From assembly GCA_964409645.1 (NCBI GenBank), contig CAYPEK010000092.1, forward strand, positions 1 through 17,425: a stretch of 17,425 nt of DNA. Reading direction: 5' to 3'. The position numbers and the translations under genes were made by a program. Below, piece by piece: positions 1 through 6,460 of this stretch. Each line of letters opens with the position of its first letter. The first letter of the stretch is position 1. The notes beneath the pieces are model-generated. The model was not told where the DNA came from, ran no database searches, and saw nothing but the letters and a program-made list of their open reading frames with translations. This DNA comes from CAYPEK01 sp964409645 (GTDB lineage Bacteria; UBP15; UBA6099).

Positions 1-99
1 TTCCTTTCCTATATTATATTTGGCCTGTCAAGTGCCACTTTTTCAGAGGTCTCATTTTATTATTAAATACACATAGGGTAGTACGCAGAAAAATGGGGT

Positions 100-402
100 T
101 CAATAGCCTAATTGTCGCCAAAGGTCATCTTGATTAAGATATAGGCCAGAAAATGCATACGGAGTAAGATTGGCTGGAGTGCCTTGCGGCCAGCTTCTTC
201 TTTTTGTAAAACACATTGCTTCGAGATAAATCGTCACTATGGCATTAGGAGGAAGCGTGATGGGATAATCACGAACAACCATCGCATGCTGTTCAGGCGC
301 ATTCGGGTCAGAAACCTCAATTATTGCACCTTTCGGGATAAGTTTTGTAACGGGAAAAGCGTTTTTATTCTTTATTTTTATTTCAACAATTATGGTGTTC
401 AT
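100..402 (-). CDS. Unknown small beta-rich protein, 100 residues
   Basis: I do not recognise a named family. The protein has no signal peptide or membrane segment. It alternates hydrophobic and polar residues (IIVEIKIKN, AIVTIYLEA), which suggests a beta-sandwich. Residues 19-70 follow a pattern I associate with small beta domains in bacterial hypothetical proteins: a lysine/leucine strand, 'IPKGAIIEV', a variable turn, 'QHAMVV', then 'ITLPPNAIVTIYLEAMCF' with one conserved-looking cysteine. That resemblance is from memory and untested. The ATG start is supported by GAGG about 7 bases upstream. The gene begins 15 bp after the stop of the 302-residue gene, so it is probably the last gene of the same operon. 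Base composition is AT-rich like its neighbours and unlike the DNA right of 3850. Confidence 0.7.
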   Translation of the reverse strand: MNTIIVEIKIKNKNAFPVTKLIPKGAIIEVSDPNAPEQHAMVVRDYPITLPPNAIVTIYLEAMCFTKRRSWPQGTPANLTPYAFSGLYLNQDDLWRQLGY

Positions 403-417
403 TAATTACCTCGATAT

Positions 418-1326
418 TTATCCTTCATCTGGTAGTTCATCCGAATCAAGAATTCGCCCACGATAAATTCGTTTTTCGTCATGCGTCTCGTATGTATTTA
501 ACTGCATAAATTGAATTTCTAGTTCGGGATTACTTCCATAAGTAGCATTATAAACAGAAGCAGGATTGCTATCTAATTGGATTCCAAGAGCAGAGTGGTT
601 GTTTAAAATCAATAAATCGCCGATTCCAAGTTGTTCTATATTTTTTATGCCATTTATATGCATATTTAGGTCGTTGACTATAACCTCACCACCAAGATGC
701 TGATTTATATTATTTTCGCTACTTGAACCGATTCGAAAGAGCCTGCTAATGTTTTCTTCGCCAGTAATAATTGTGGCGTATGAAAATGGATTTTTATCTG
801 CGTAAAGACGCTTGTGAATATTATCTATTCTTTCAGAAGTGTCTAAAACATGTATATCAATCTCGATTTTAGAAGTTAGTTCAATCGAAACTTCCTTTAC
901 ATCCTGTTTGTTTAACGGAACCTCTTTGTTTTTTAGACGCTCTTTTATCCATTTACCAATATCTTTTAAAACATAGATGCCTCCGGCAACCGAACCAATA
1001 GTTTCAAGTATATTCATACCGTGCTTAATTGCCCATTCTGTGTTTTCAACCACATGTGACCAAGGAATTCCAGCGATTATGCGATATAGTATATCGAACT
1101 CAATACTACCGTGTCTTATGTTCGAAACTAGTGTATGAGGACGAATTGGTTGTTCAAATAGTGTCCTTTTTTTGATTATCTCGAAAGTTGCGGATTCGAA
1201 GACTTCATTTACAATATCTCGACTTAGAAAGATATACCTCGGATCAATCCTTTCCTCTACAGGAATATGTACCTTGAATGAGCCGAGGAGCAAATTGACA
1301 ATTCGAATGTCATTTTCTTTATTCAT
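418..1326 (-). CDS. Unknown 302-residue protein of the AT-rich operon
   Basis: No family is recognised with certainty. The protein appears cytoplasmic, with no signal peptide. Residues 1-70 are mixed alpha/beta. Around residues 72-95 'RHGSIEFDILYRIIAG' is followed by a helical stretch ending 'GGIYVLKDIGKWIKERLKNK'. That layout (GS-E-hydrophobic strand, small hydrophobic helix, then a lysine-rich helix) recurs in many phage and accessory-region hypothetical proteins, which I recall but cannot check. The C-terminal half is beta-rich and acidic, with no metal or nucleotide-binding motif that I can see. The ATG start at 1326 has AAGAGA about 8 bases upstream. It lies 31 bp after the KVAGD-repeat gene and 15 bp before the 100-residue gene, so the three are probably co-transcribed. 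A role together with the membrane-anchored neighbour is inference only. Confidence 0.75.
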   Translation of the reverse strand: MNKENDIRIVNLLLGSFKVHIPVEERIDPRYIFLSRDIVNEVFESATFEIIKKRTLFEQPIRPHTLVSNIRHGSIEFDILYRIIAGIPWSHVVENTEWAIKHGMNILETIGSVAGGIYVLKDIGKWIKERLKNKEVPLNKQDVKEVSIELTSKIEIDIHVLDTSERIDNIHKRLYADKNPFSYATIITGEENISRLFRIGSSSENNINQHLGGEVIVNDLNMHINGIKNIEQLGIGDLLILNNHSALGIQLDSNPASVYNATYGSNPELEIQFMQLNTYETHDEKRIYRGRILDSDELPDEG

Positions 1327-1357
1327 ATCAGTCTCTTTTTGACATTATTTAATCTAA

Positions 1358-2435
1358 CTACATTATAATTTCAAAGATGTCAGTTTGAATATATTCGCTG
1401 TCAGTATAGTAAAACCGTAGATGCATCAACCATGAGTATCCACCCACTCGTTCAGCATGTGGTTTTAGGATTATTTCAAATGCAGCTGCATCTCCGGATT
1501 CAATTTTAAGATTCGGAATCATTGGCTCTTCGTAATTCCCTTTTGATGGTGAAACACCGAGTTCATAAGACTGGAGAGGAACAAGTGCTTGGGATTCACC
1601 TATCGAGACAAGCGGGGAAACGCTCATTACGATGGCTTCCATCCTGCTTAAAACAATATGCTTGCTTTTATTGTTACTTATGGAAATGTAAAATACAGGG
1701 TAATTAGCCTTATTTTTCTTTAGTGTTTCATACAGACGTTCGAAATATATTTTATGAATAGTGCGTTTAGAGTATGAGTAATGATTATAAGTTTTTTCCA
1801 TCCATTTTACATATTCATCGGCTTCTTTGTCTGATGATACATCCTTTCCGTAAATTCGTTTGATTTTACCACCAGAATATACAACTCCTTGATTTGCATC
1901 TTCTGGCCATAAAGGTTTCGACGGATCATAATTATATTGTTTATATTTACAGTTTTTTATGTCAATCGTAAATGTTTCAATTACAACAGACTCATCAAAA
2001 CTTTTATTTGCAATTACTATTTGTTTCTCAATTTTGTCACCGGNNNNNNNNNNNNNNNNNNNNNNNNNNNNNNNNNNNNNNNNNNNNNNNNNNNNNNNNN
2101 NNNNNNNNNNNNNNNNNNNNNNNNNNNNNNNNNNNNNNNNNNNCCACCTTGTCACCGGCCACCTTGTCACCGGCCACCTTGTCACCGGCCACCTTGTCAC
2201 CGGCCACCTTGTCCTTACTGGCCTTGTCATCACTGGGTTTATTACCAACAGTTATAGAATCTATATTATGATTTAATCCATTAACTTCAGTTCGAGGGGA
2301 TTTTACGAAAACAAGACAAACAAGAACAATAGCAGAAAGGATTACCCAAGCTACAATAATCGCTTTTACCCAAGCAGGATAAGCCTGTAGAAAGGGAGCA
2401 AGTAATGTCACAGATTCTAAAAATTTCTTTGTCAT
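1358..2435 (-). CDS. Membrane-anchored KVAGD-repeat protein interrupted by an assembly gap
   Basis: This is one gene split by 100 Ns. The start side (2435 down to 2144) reads about 97 residues: a short amphipathic N-terminus, one membrane helix at about residues 22-44 (AIIVAWVILSAIVLVCLVFV), a polar linker, then perfect KVAGD repeats entering the gap. The far side (2043 down to 1358) resumes with GDKIEKQ and continues about 227 residues of beta-rich sequence to the stop. The two halves are out of frame only because 100 is not a multiple of 3. The repeat phase at both gap edges shows that the missing length must be a multiple of 15, which restores one frame. No catalytic motif is visible. The protein is predicted to be anchored in the inner membrane with a repeat stalk and a C-terminal domain; its orientation is unknown. 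The ATG at 2435 has no Shine-Dalgarno sequence, and a single-base error could instead fuse this gene to the upstream small ORF. The function is unknown. Confidence 0.7.
2036..2213. repeat. 15-bp coding tandem repeat (KVAGD units)
   Basis: Four perfect copies of CCACCTTGTCACCGG lie at 2144-2158, 2159-2173, 2174-2188 and 2189-2203, followed by a partial copy to 2213 and degenerate copies encoding KASKD and similar. Eight bases of the same repeat sit left of the gap at 2036-2043. On the minus strand each unit encodes Lys-Val-Ala-Gly-Asp. Perfect nucleotide identity between units indicates recent expansion or ongoing homogenisation, so copy number probably varies between strains. Confidence 0.95.
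2044..2143. other. 100-N scaffold gap inside a tandem repeat
   Basis: Exactly 100 Ns, the usual placeholder for a gap of unknown size. Both edges are repeat sequence: the left edge ends in GTCACCGG and the right edge starts with CCACCTTGTCACCGG. The assembly therefore probably broke because the repeat array is longer than a read. Joining the two edges directly gives an uninterrupted repeat, so the real missing length should be 0, 15, 30 and so on, not 100. Confidence 0.97.
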
Positions 2436-2598
2436 TGTTAATATTGTTTAATATATTATTCCGTAAATCTCTATACCACAATTTCTGAGTCGAATTTATT
2501 TCTATATGTATTGCTTTGCTGTTCTCAAACTTGATTATAACACATCCACAGAATTTATTTGCATAGAGGTTTAATAAATATTTTATGAGTTTACCCAT
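2287..2598 (-). CDS. Small DUF2292/YezD-like protein, probably frameshifted at its 3' end
   Basis: The start is strong: AAGGAG lies 8 bases before the ATG at 2598. The first 55 or so codons look genuine. Residues 16-42 (FCGCVIIKFENSKAIHIEIN and on to QKLW) match the shape of the small DUF2292/YezD family, in which a glycine precedes two beta strands around a 'dG+ivqIe' turn and an EK-L ending. After about residue 57 the frame becomes cysteine-rich and implausible (CSLSTGLSCLG), while the +1 frame holds the convincing membrane helix of the KVAGD protein. Removing one T from the T5 run (minus strand, about 2421-2425) would join both as '...NNDKEILESVTLLAPF...'. The true product is therefore either a protein of about 55-60 residues followed by a separate gene, or the N-terminus of the KVAGD protein. 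The family assignment is tentative. Confidence 0.5.
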   Translation of the reverse strand: MGKLIKYLLNLYANKFCGCVIIKFENSKAIHIEINSTQKLWYRDLRNNILNNINNDKEIFRICDITCSLSTGLSCLGKSDYCSLGNPFCYCSCLSCFRKIPSN

Positions 2599-2732
2599 TT
2601 TAGCAACTCCTTGTTAAAAGCTTCAGACCAGCAATCCATGCTCAGGTCGAACAGAGTCAGGCCTTGCGCTTCACCGCACTTCACGCTATCCCTAATCTTC
2701 CGCGATTCTTCTTCGCCACGTAAGGAATTTAC
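2583..2732 (-). pseudogene. 49-codon open remnant, possible C-terminal tail of a lost gene
   Basis: This minus-strand frame reads from a stop at 2733-2735 to TAA at 2583-2585. It includes 'GEEESRKIRDSVKCGEAQ', 'GLTLFDLSMDCW' and 'SEAFNKELLKWVNS'. The composition looks like real protein, and its bases are richer in GC than the flanks. There is no good start; the first GTG (2682-2684) would give 33 residues. Its last 16 bases overlap the ATG of the DUF2292-like gene, and its codons for KELL form that gene's Shine-Dalgarno site, an arrangement typical of coupled genes. The tail vaguely recalls the C-terminal end of ParA-type ATPases (an 'A-G-T-F-D-L' strand followed by an acidic helix), but this is weak. 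It overlaps the end of the membrane protein gene at 2692-2732 in another frame, so a frameshift there could also explain it. Confidence 0.45.
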
Positions 2733-3228
2733 CTATCCCCATTTCGACCAATGTCAAAAACAAAACGATCAACATTGAAAAAAGAGCATGTATGCAAGCC
2801 CAGAAATGCATTTCTCTGGCTCTTTCGCCACCTAGTGCGCTCCATATCACCAGCAACAATACGTTAAGTCCCAATATTCCCAAATATAACTTCCATTTGA
2901 AACGATATTTTTTCAAGGTCAATAACAATGGAAGAAGCAACAGCAAGGGATATTGAATCGCAAATATTGCTCTGATGGGATAAGCAAACGGACGCCGGTA
3001 AATCAGTGCATTACGCGTGTCTTCTTCGTGCGGCTCCATGTCCATTATCGTTATCTTATACGAAACCCTTTGGGTGCAGTGCGGATTGTCGTCTAATGTA
3101 AGTGCTATATATGCAAATCTTATTATTAAGAGCTGAACAACTATCCATGGAATTTGAACAACTATTTTTTTTGCTGTTAACATAATTGCGATCAATCTCA
3201 TGTCCACAGTACTAATCGATATTTCCAA
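2692..3228 (-). CDS. Unknown four-helix membrane protein
   Basis: No family is recognised. Four hydrophobic segments are visible at about residues 20-45, 80-104, 113-132 and 141-165, with short basic loops and a basic C-terminus (TWRRR). The loop between helices 1 and 2 is about 35 residues long and holds a cysteine (PHC). The start is uncertain: 3228 is a TTG codon with AGGTG about 12 bases upstream, while an ATG lies at residue 10 (3201) and another at residue 16, neither with a clear Shine-Dalgarno site. A promoter candidate lies at 3336-3364. The gene is probably the first of the AT-rich minus-strand series. The last codons overlap a well-formed open frame (2583-2732), so a frameshift near the 3' end is possible. 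Confidence 0.6.
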   Translation of the reverse strand: MEISISTVDMRLIAIMLTAKKIVVQIPWIVVQLLIIRFAYIALTLDDNPHCTQRVSYKITIMDMEPHEEDTRNALIYRRPFAYPIRAIFAIQYPLLLLLPLLLTLKKYRFKWKLYLGILGLNVLLLVIWSALGGERAREMHFWACIHALFSMLIVLFLTLVEMGIGKFLTWRRRIAED

Positions 3229-3335
3229 TTAATAATTTGACACCTGCATTCACATTGCCTGAAACCACAACAAATTAGGGCCGGTCTTATATTTTCGTTC
3301 TCCCTTTCAAGCGATTGCATTGTTGCGTTTGATCA

Positions 3336-3364
3336 ATTATACAACTCTTGTTTTAAACTGCAAA
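3336..3364 (-). promoter_or_regulatory. Sigma-70-type promoter for the AT-rich operon
   Basis: On the minus strand, TTTGCA (3359-3364) and a perfect TATAAT (3336-3341) are separated by 17 bases. The -10 box is preceded by TTG, close to an extended -10. Transcription would begin near 3329, about 100 bases before the membrane protein gene. The -35 box matches four of six consensus bases. Confidence 0.5.
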
Positions 3365-3613
3365 GATGGCCTGTTTTTCACCGCATCTTTATTTTTGTGA
3401 ATTGGTTGTTCCATTGCCACTTTAAGTCGGACAAGCACCGCAAATGGGCGCGTTGCCAGTCCTTGTTTTTTTCGCTTTTGATTGTTTTGCTAATACATTC
3501 TTCCACGTGACCGCTTGCTTACGCGCGCGGCTCGGTTTTCATCTCGCCACTTTGCCTCGTATAAAGCGTATTCCTTTTTACATGAGATGCTTTTACAACC
3601 TCCTTCCACTTTC

Positions 3614-3635
3614 GGCGGGGTATGGCGACCCCGCC
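3614..3635. repeat. GC-rich hairpin in the spacer
   Basis: GGCGGGG (3614-3620) and CCCCGCC (3629-3635) are perfect 7-bp arms around the 8-base loop TATGGCGA. There is no adjacent T-run on either strand, so it is not a standard terminator. It may be part of a dispersed intergenic element. Confidence 0.6.
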
Positions 3636-3720
3636 CTGCATATTTTGTATGTTGCTTTTTGCCTTTTGCAGTTCCCAGATACCGCACGCGTCAGCGGGCG
3701 GCGATTAAATTCCTGCTTTT

Positions 3721-3748
3721 CTTAGTGTCTTTGTGTCTTAGTGGTGAA
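3721..3748 (-). repeat. Intergenic 'ACACxAAG' periodic repeat
   Basis: Read on the minus strand, the segment is TTCACCAC-TAAGACAC-AAAGACAC-TAAG, an 8-base periodicity on ACAC(A/T)AAG. I recall closely similar 'CACCACxAAGACACAAAGACAC' sequences in intergenic regions of many unrelated environmental bacteria; their role is not known to me. A T9 run follows it on the plus strand. Confidence 0.55.
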
Positions 3749-3763
3749 TTTTTTTTTACAAAA

Positions 3764-3790
3764 GCAATTCCGGTGCGAAGCAGGAATTGC
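3764..3790 (-). terminator. Candidate rho-independent terminator after the acylation operon
   Basis: GCAATTCC and GGAATTGC form 8-bp arms (3783-3790 and 3764-3771) with an 11-base loop. Read on the minus strand, the stem is followed directly by TTTTGT. It lies about 60 bases beyond the stop of the SGNH gene, on the strand where that operon would end. Confidence 0.45.
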
Positions 3791-3814
3791 GGCGCGAAAA
3801 GTTTTGAAGGGATT

Positions 3815-3848
3815 CTTAAGGGGAACTTTTTCAAAAGTTCCCCTTAAG
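3815..3848. repeat. Perfect 16-bp palindrome beside the SGNH stop codon
   Basis: The arms CTTAAGGGGAACTTTT (3815-3830) and AAAAGTTCCCCTTAAG (3833-3848) are perfect reverse complements with a 2-base spacer, and they end two bases before the SGNH stop codon. Each strand has four Ts before the loop but no T-run after the stem. It could stop transcription from either side, protect a 3' end, or be a dispersed palindromic element. Confidence 0.8.
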
Positions 3849-3850
3849 CG

Positions 3851-5029
3851 TCATTTCGCTTTTCTGATCTCGCGGGCGATGGCTTCGGCGGCGACGCGGT
3901 GGCCGCGCGCGTTCCAGTGGCCGTTGCCGGTGATGTGATAGCGGGGCCAGTCGTAACCGTTCGGAGTGGTCATCTCGGCGAGCATCACCTCTTCGAGATT
4001 CACGACGCGGATTCCGTTCCGGCGGCAGAAATTCACCGTCTCCGCAACGCCCGTCGAGTTGACATCCAGCTTCCCGCGGTCGTACTCGAACGCCGGTATC
4101 AGCGCCAGCACGAATTCCACGCCGCGACGGCGGCACTCCTCGTTCATGCCCGCGATAACAAGCTGATAGCGTTTCATGCTGTCCGCGCCGCTCTCCGCGT
4201 CCGCGCCTGCCTTCTCGTTTTTCATCACGTACGGCTGGTAGTACACACGGAACAGCAGGTCGCGCCAGAAAGTGTTGACGCGCAGCTTGTTCAGCAGCGC
4301 GATCCGCGACGGCTGCATCACCGGATTCTGCTTGCGCCGGTCCTCGAAGTAGCCGTACTGGCCCTTGTCGTTGACCCGCATAGTATAAGACTCCACCGAA
4401 CGCGGCAGACCGCGCGTGTCCGTCTCCGGCCAGCCGTTGCTGCCGAGATCGAACAGGTCGTTCACAACCATCGACGCCACAACCACAACATCCGGCTTGA
4501 ACGAAAACCCTTTCCGCATGAGATAGACGTAATAACTGTCGGGCGAATAGCCTGCCGTGTAACCCGCATTGAGCATTTCGACGTGCCGGCCGACGCCGCT
4601 CAGAAGTCCGCCGAGTTGCGCGGTGAATGTCTCGCCGTCGTTCACACCCTCGCCGAACGTCCACGAGTCGCCCATCGTCAACACGCGCACCGCGCCCGCC
4701 GGTTTTTTAAATTCGATGTCCGGACCGCGCATCCCGAAATTGTTCGTCCGCACTGAGAACGTGTCCGACGTGCCGGGAGTCTTCTCGTCCGTCCGCGCGC
4801 CCGGCCGCATGCCGAACGGGATCGGCACATCCGGGTCGATTCGGACGATCCGCAGCCCTTCCCGGAAACCGCCCTTGCCCTTCTCTCCCTTGTCGAGCGG
4901 CGGATAGACATCCGCGAACCTGAACGCCGCCTCCGCGAACGCGAGCACGGCGAGCAGCACCGCTACGAGCAGCGCCGCATCCGCCGCCAGCGCGGCGATT
5001 CGGTTCCCTTTTTTCGGCGTTCGTTTCAT
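3851..5029 (-). CDS. Membrane-anchored SGNH-fold hydrolase-like protein
   Basis: SGNH/GDSL-fold protein of 392 residues, the usual partner of MBOAT O-acyltransferases. A signal anchor spans about residues 11-33, so the domain is periplasmic. Block I is 'VLTMGDSWTFGEGV', with the nucleophile Ser122. Block II is 'MLNAGYTAGYSPDSY' (Asn154, Gly156). 'VVVASMVVNDLFD' (Asn190, Asp191) fits block III. The C-terminal block is 'GNGHWNARGHRVAAEAI', with His371. In relatives the position two before this His is normally Asp (DGH or DTH); here it is Asn369, so the triad may be weakened or built differently. The ATG start has GAGGGAGAG just upstream, and it lies 7 bp after the MBOAT stop, so the pair is translated together. 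Its likely role is to accept or transfer the acyl group delivered by the MBOAT protein, or to deacylate the same glycan. The substrate is unknown. Confidence 0.85.
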   Translation of the reverse strand: MKRTPKKGNRIAALAADAALLVAVLLAVLAFAEAAFRFADVYPPLDKGEKGKGGFREGLRIVRIDPDVPIPFGMRPGARTDEKTPGTSDTFSVRTNNFGMRGPDIEFKKPAGAVRVLTMGDSWTFGEGVNDGETFTAQLGGLLSGVGRHVEMLNAGYTAGYSPDSYYVYLMRKGFSFKPDVVVVASMVVNDLFDLGSNGWPETDTRGLPRSVESYTMRVNDKGQYGYFEDRRKQNPVMQPSRIALLNKLRVNTFWRDLLFRVYYQPYVMKNEKAGADAESGADSMKRYQLVIAGMNEECRRRGVEFVLALIPAFEYDRGKLDVNSTGVAETVNFCRRNGIRVVNLEEVMLAEMTTPNGYDWPRYHITGNGHWNARGHRVAAEAIAREIRKAK

Positions 5030-5036
5030 CTCTCCC

Positions 5037-6455
5037 TCAGAACTGGAAATAAATGAACGGAATCTTGAGCAGACTCGGCCGCAAAAACACGATCAGCAGC
5101 GCGATTCCGATGTAAACGATAACGCGGCGGCGCGGCGTCAAACTGTCGAGCGCTTTCACGCCGAGCGACGTCAGCAGCGAATAAATTGCATAAATCCCCG
5201 CCGAGAAGAGCAGTGTCGATTTGACATACGGCTTGAGCGCGGCGGCGAAATCGCCGCTGTAGTTGACGATTGCGCCGAATACGTCCGCGGCGTCCGACAT
5301 AGTACGCGCGCGGAAGAATATCCAGCCCGCGGCCGCGAGGTTGAACGTGAGCGCGACGCCAAGCGCGCGCGAGCCCGGCAAACGCCCGAGCGCGGCGGCG
5401 GCGCGCCTGCCCGCCGCGGTGCGGTTGTAGATGTTGTAGCAGATCAGCAACAGGCCGTGATACGCGCCCCATATAACAAAGTTCCACGACGCGCCGTGCC
5501 ACAACCCGACTATCGCCATCGTCAGGAACAGATTGACGAGTATTCTCGGAAGCGCAACCCGCGAGCCGCCGAGCGATATATAGAGGTAGTCGCGCATCCA
5601 GCGCGAGAGCGACATGTGCCACCGCCGCCAGAACTCGCCGATGTTCGGCGATAGGTACGGAGCGTTGAAATTGGGCGGCAGCGCGATGCCGAACATGCGG
5701 GCGGAGCCAAGCGCGATCAGCGTGTAGCCGGAGAAATCGAAATAAATCTGGAACGTGTACGCGTACGTGCCGAAGAGCGCCGTCCACGTCGTCAGCGCGG
5801 CGGTGTTCCCGAACACGCCGTCCGCGAAAACCGAGATCGCGTCCGCGAGGACGAGCTTCTGAAACATCCCGATAAGAATGAGGCGCGCGCCGCGCTCGAT
5901 GTCCTCCCACTTGAGGCTTTCGTACAGGCGCTGTCCGAAGAACTCACCCGCGCGCAGTATCGGGCCCGCGACGAGAGTCGGGAAAAACGCGCCGAACAGG
6001 AAGAAGTCGGAGAACCGGTTGAGCGGCGCGAACTTCCCGCGGTGCACGTCTATCGTGTAGCTCATAAGGTGGAACGTGTAGAAAGAGATGCCGAGCGGCA
6101 ACACGATATCGAAGTGCGGCGGCGCGACGCGCATGCCCGCCAGCCCCAGCGCCTGACACGCCGCAAGCGCGAAAAAATTGAGATATTTGAAGAACCCGAT
6201 GCATGCGAGATCGAACACGATCGCCGCAACAAATATCGGCTTTCTGAAACGCGCGCTGCTCTCGCCCCAGCGGGTCAGGTAGAAATTGACTCCGATCACG
6301 AGCGCGAGAAGAAGGAACGCGTACGCCGACCACCATACGTAGAACACCGCGCACGCCGCGACAAGCACCCACTTCCTTCCCGCGGGCGACGACATCCGGT
6401 ACGCCAGCAGCGTTGCGGCCAGCAGCAAAAGGTATTCGGCAGAACTAAACAGCAT
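5037..6455 (-). CDS. MBOAT-family O-acyltransferase (AlgI/DltB type)
   Basis: A polytopic inner-membrane acyltransferase of 472 residues, close to the usual AlgI length. Diagnostic motifs are 'LPLGISFYTFHLMSYTIDVHRG' (split here as LPLGISFYTF and HLMSYTIDV, residues 119-137), 'FWRRWHMSLSRWMRDYLY' (residues 275-292) and 'GLWHGASWNF' (residues 317-326), with the catalytic His320. The family moves acyl groups across the membrane to extracytoplasmic polysaccharides. I chose the ATG at 6455 because 'MLFSSAEYLLLL' is the canonical family N-terminus; an in-frame ATG at 6470 and a GTG at 6539 would add residues not typical of the family. There is no Shine-Dalgarno site. TACAAT sits 5 bases before this ATG, so the message could be leaderless. 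The SGNH gene follows directly. The family call is firm; the glycan is unknown. Confidence 0.92.
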   Translation of the reverse strand: MLFSSAEYLLLLAATLLAYRMSSPAGRKWVLVAACAVFYVWWSAYAFLLLALVIGVNFYLTRWGESSARFRKPIFVAAIVFDLACIGFFKYLNFFALAACQALGLAGMRVAPPHFDIVLPLGISFYTFHLMSYTIDVHRGKFAPLNRFSDFFLFGAFFPTLVAGPILRAGEFFGQRLYESLKWEDIERGARLILIGMFQKLVLADAISVFADGVFGNTAALTTWTALFGTYAYTFQIYFDFSGYTLIALGSARMFGIALPPNFNAPYLSPNIGEFWRRWHMSLSRWMRDYLYISLGGSRVALPRILVNLFLTMAIVGLWHGASWNFVIWGAYHGLLLICYNIYNRTAAGRRAAAALGRLPGSRALGVALTFNLAAAGWIFFRARTMSDAADVFGAIVNYSGDFAAALKPYVKSTLLFSAGIYAIYSLLTSLGVKALDSLTPRRRVIVYIGIALLIVFLRPSLLKIPFIYFQF

Positions 6456-6460
6456 TCGAT

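Larger units (their letters stand above)
3229..3850. other. Gene-free spacer and composition boundary
   Basis: About 620 bases without a convincing gene. Positions 3229-3430 are AT-rich and carry the minus-strand promoter candidate. From about 3440 the sequence changes to mixed composition with GC-rich blocks (for example GCTTACGCGCGCGGCTCGG near 3517) and several inverted repeats, described separately. Short open frames here run through the inverted repeats and show no protein-like sequence. The spacer separates the AT-rich accessory genes from the GC-rich block. Confidence 0.75.

Noticed and set aside
20..50. TGTCAAGTGCCACTTTTTCA near the left edge looks like an IS21-type terminus
   Set aside because: No transposase, no matching inverted end and no target duplication are visible in the window; the resemblance is from memory. 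The 9-base match TGCCACTTT at about 3413 is too short to be a partner.
2036..2213. 15-bp repeats as a CRISPR-like or regulatory iteron array
   Set aside because: Units are contiguous without spacers and keep a protein frame (KVAGD) that continues into coding sequence on both sides.
1937..2276. Plus-strand frames through the tandem repeat (PPCHR or LVTGH repeats)
   Set aside because: They exist only because a 15-base repeat is open in several frames; they lack ribosome sites and stop soon after the repeat.
3444..3938. Open frames of 65-110 codons in the spacer on both strands
   Set aside because: They run through hairpins and the palindrome, have no ribosome sites, and their amino-acid composition is not protein-like.
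3831..4756. Long frames overlapping the SGNH gene on both strands
   Set aside because: They are arginine- and alanine-rich shadows of GC-rich codons; the SGNH frame carries all family motifs.
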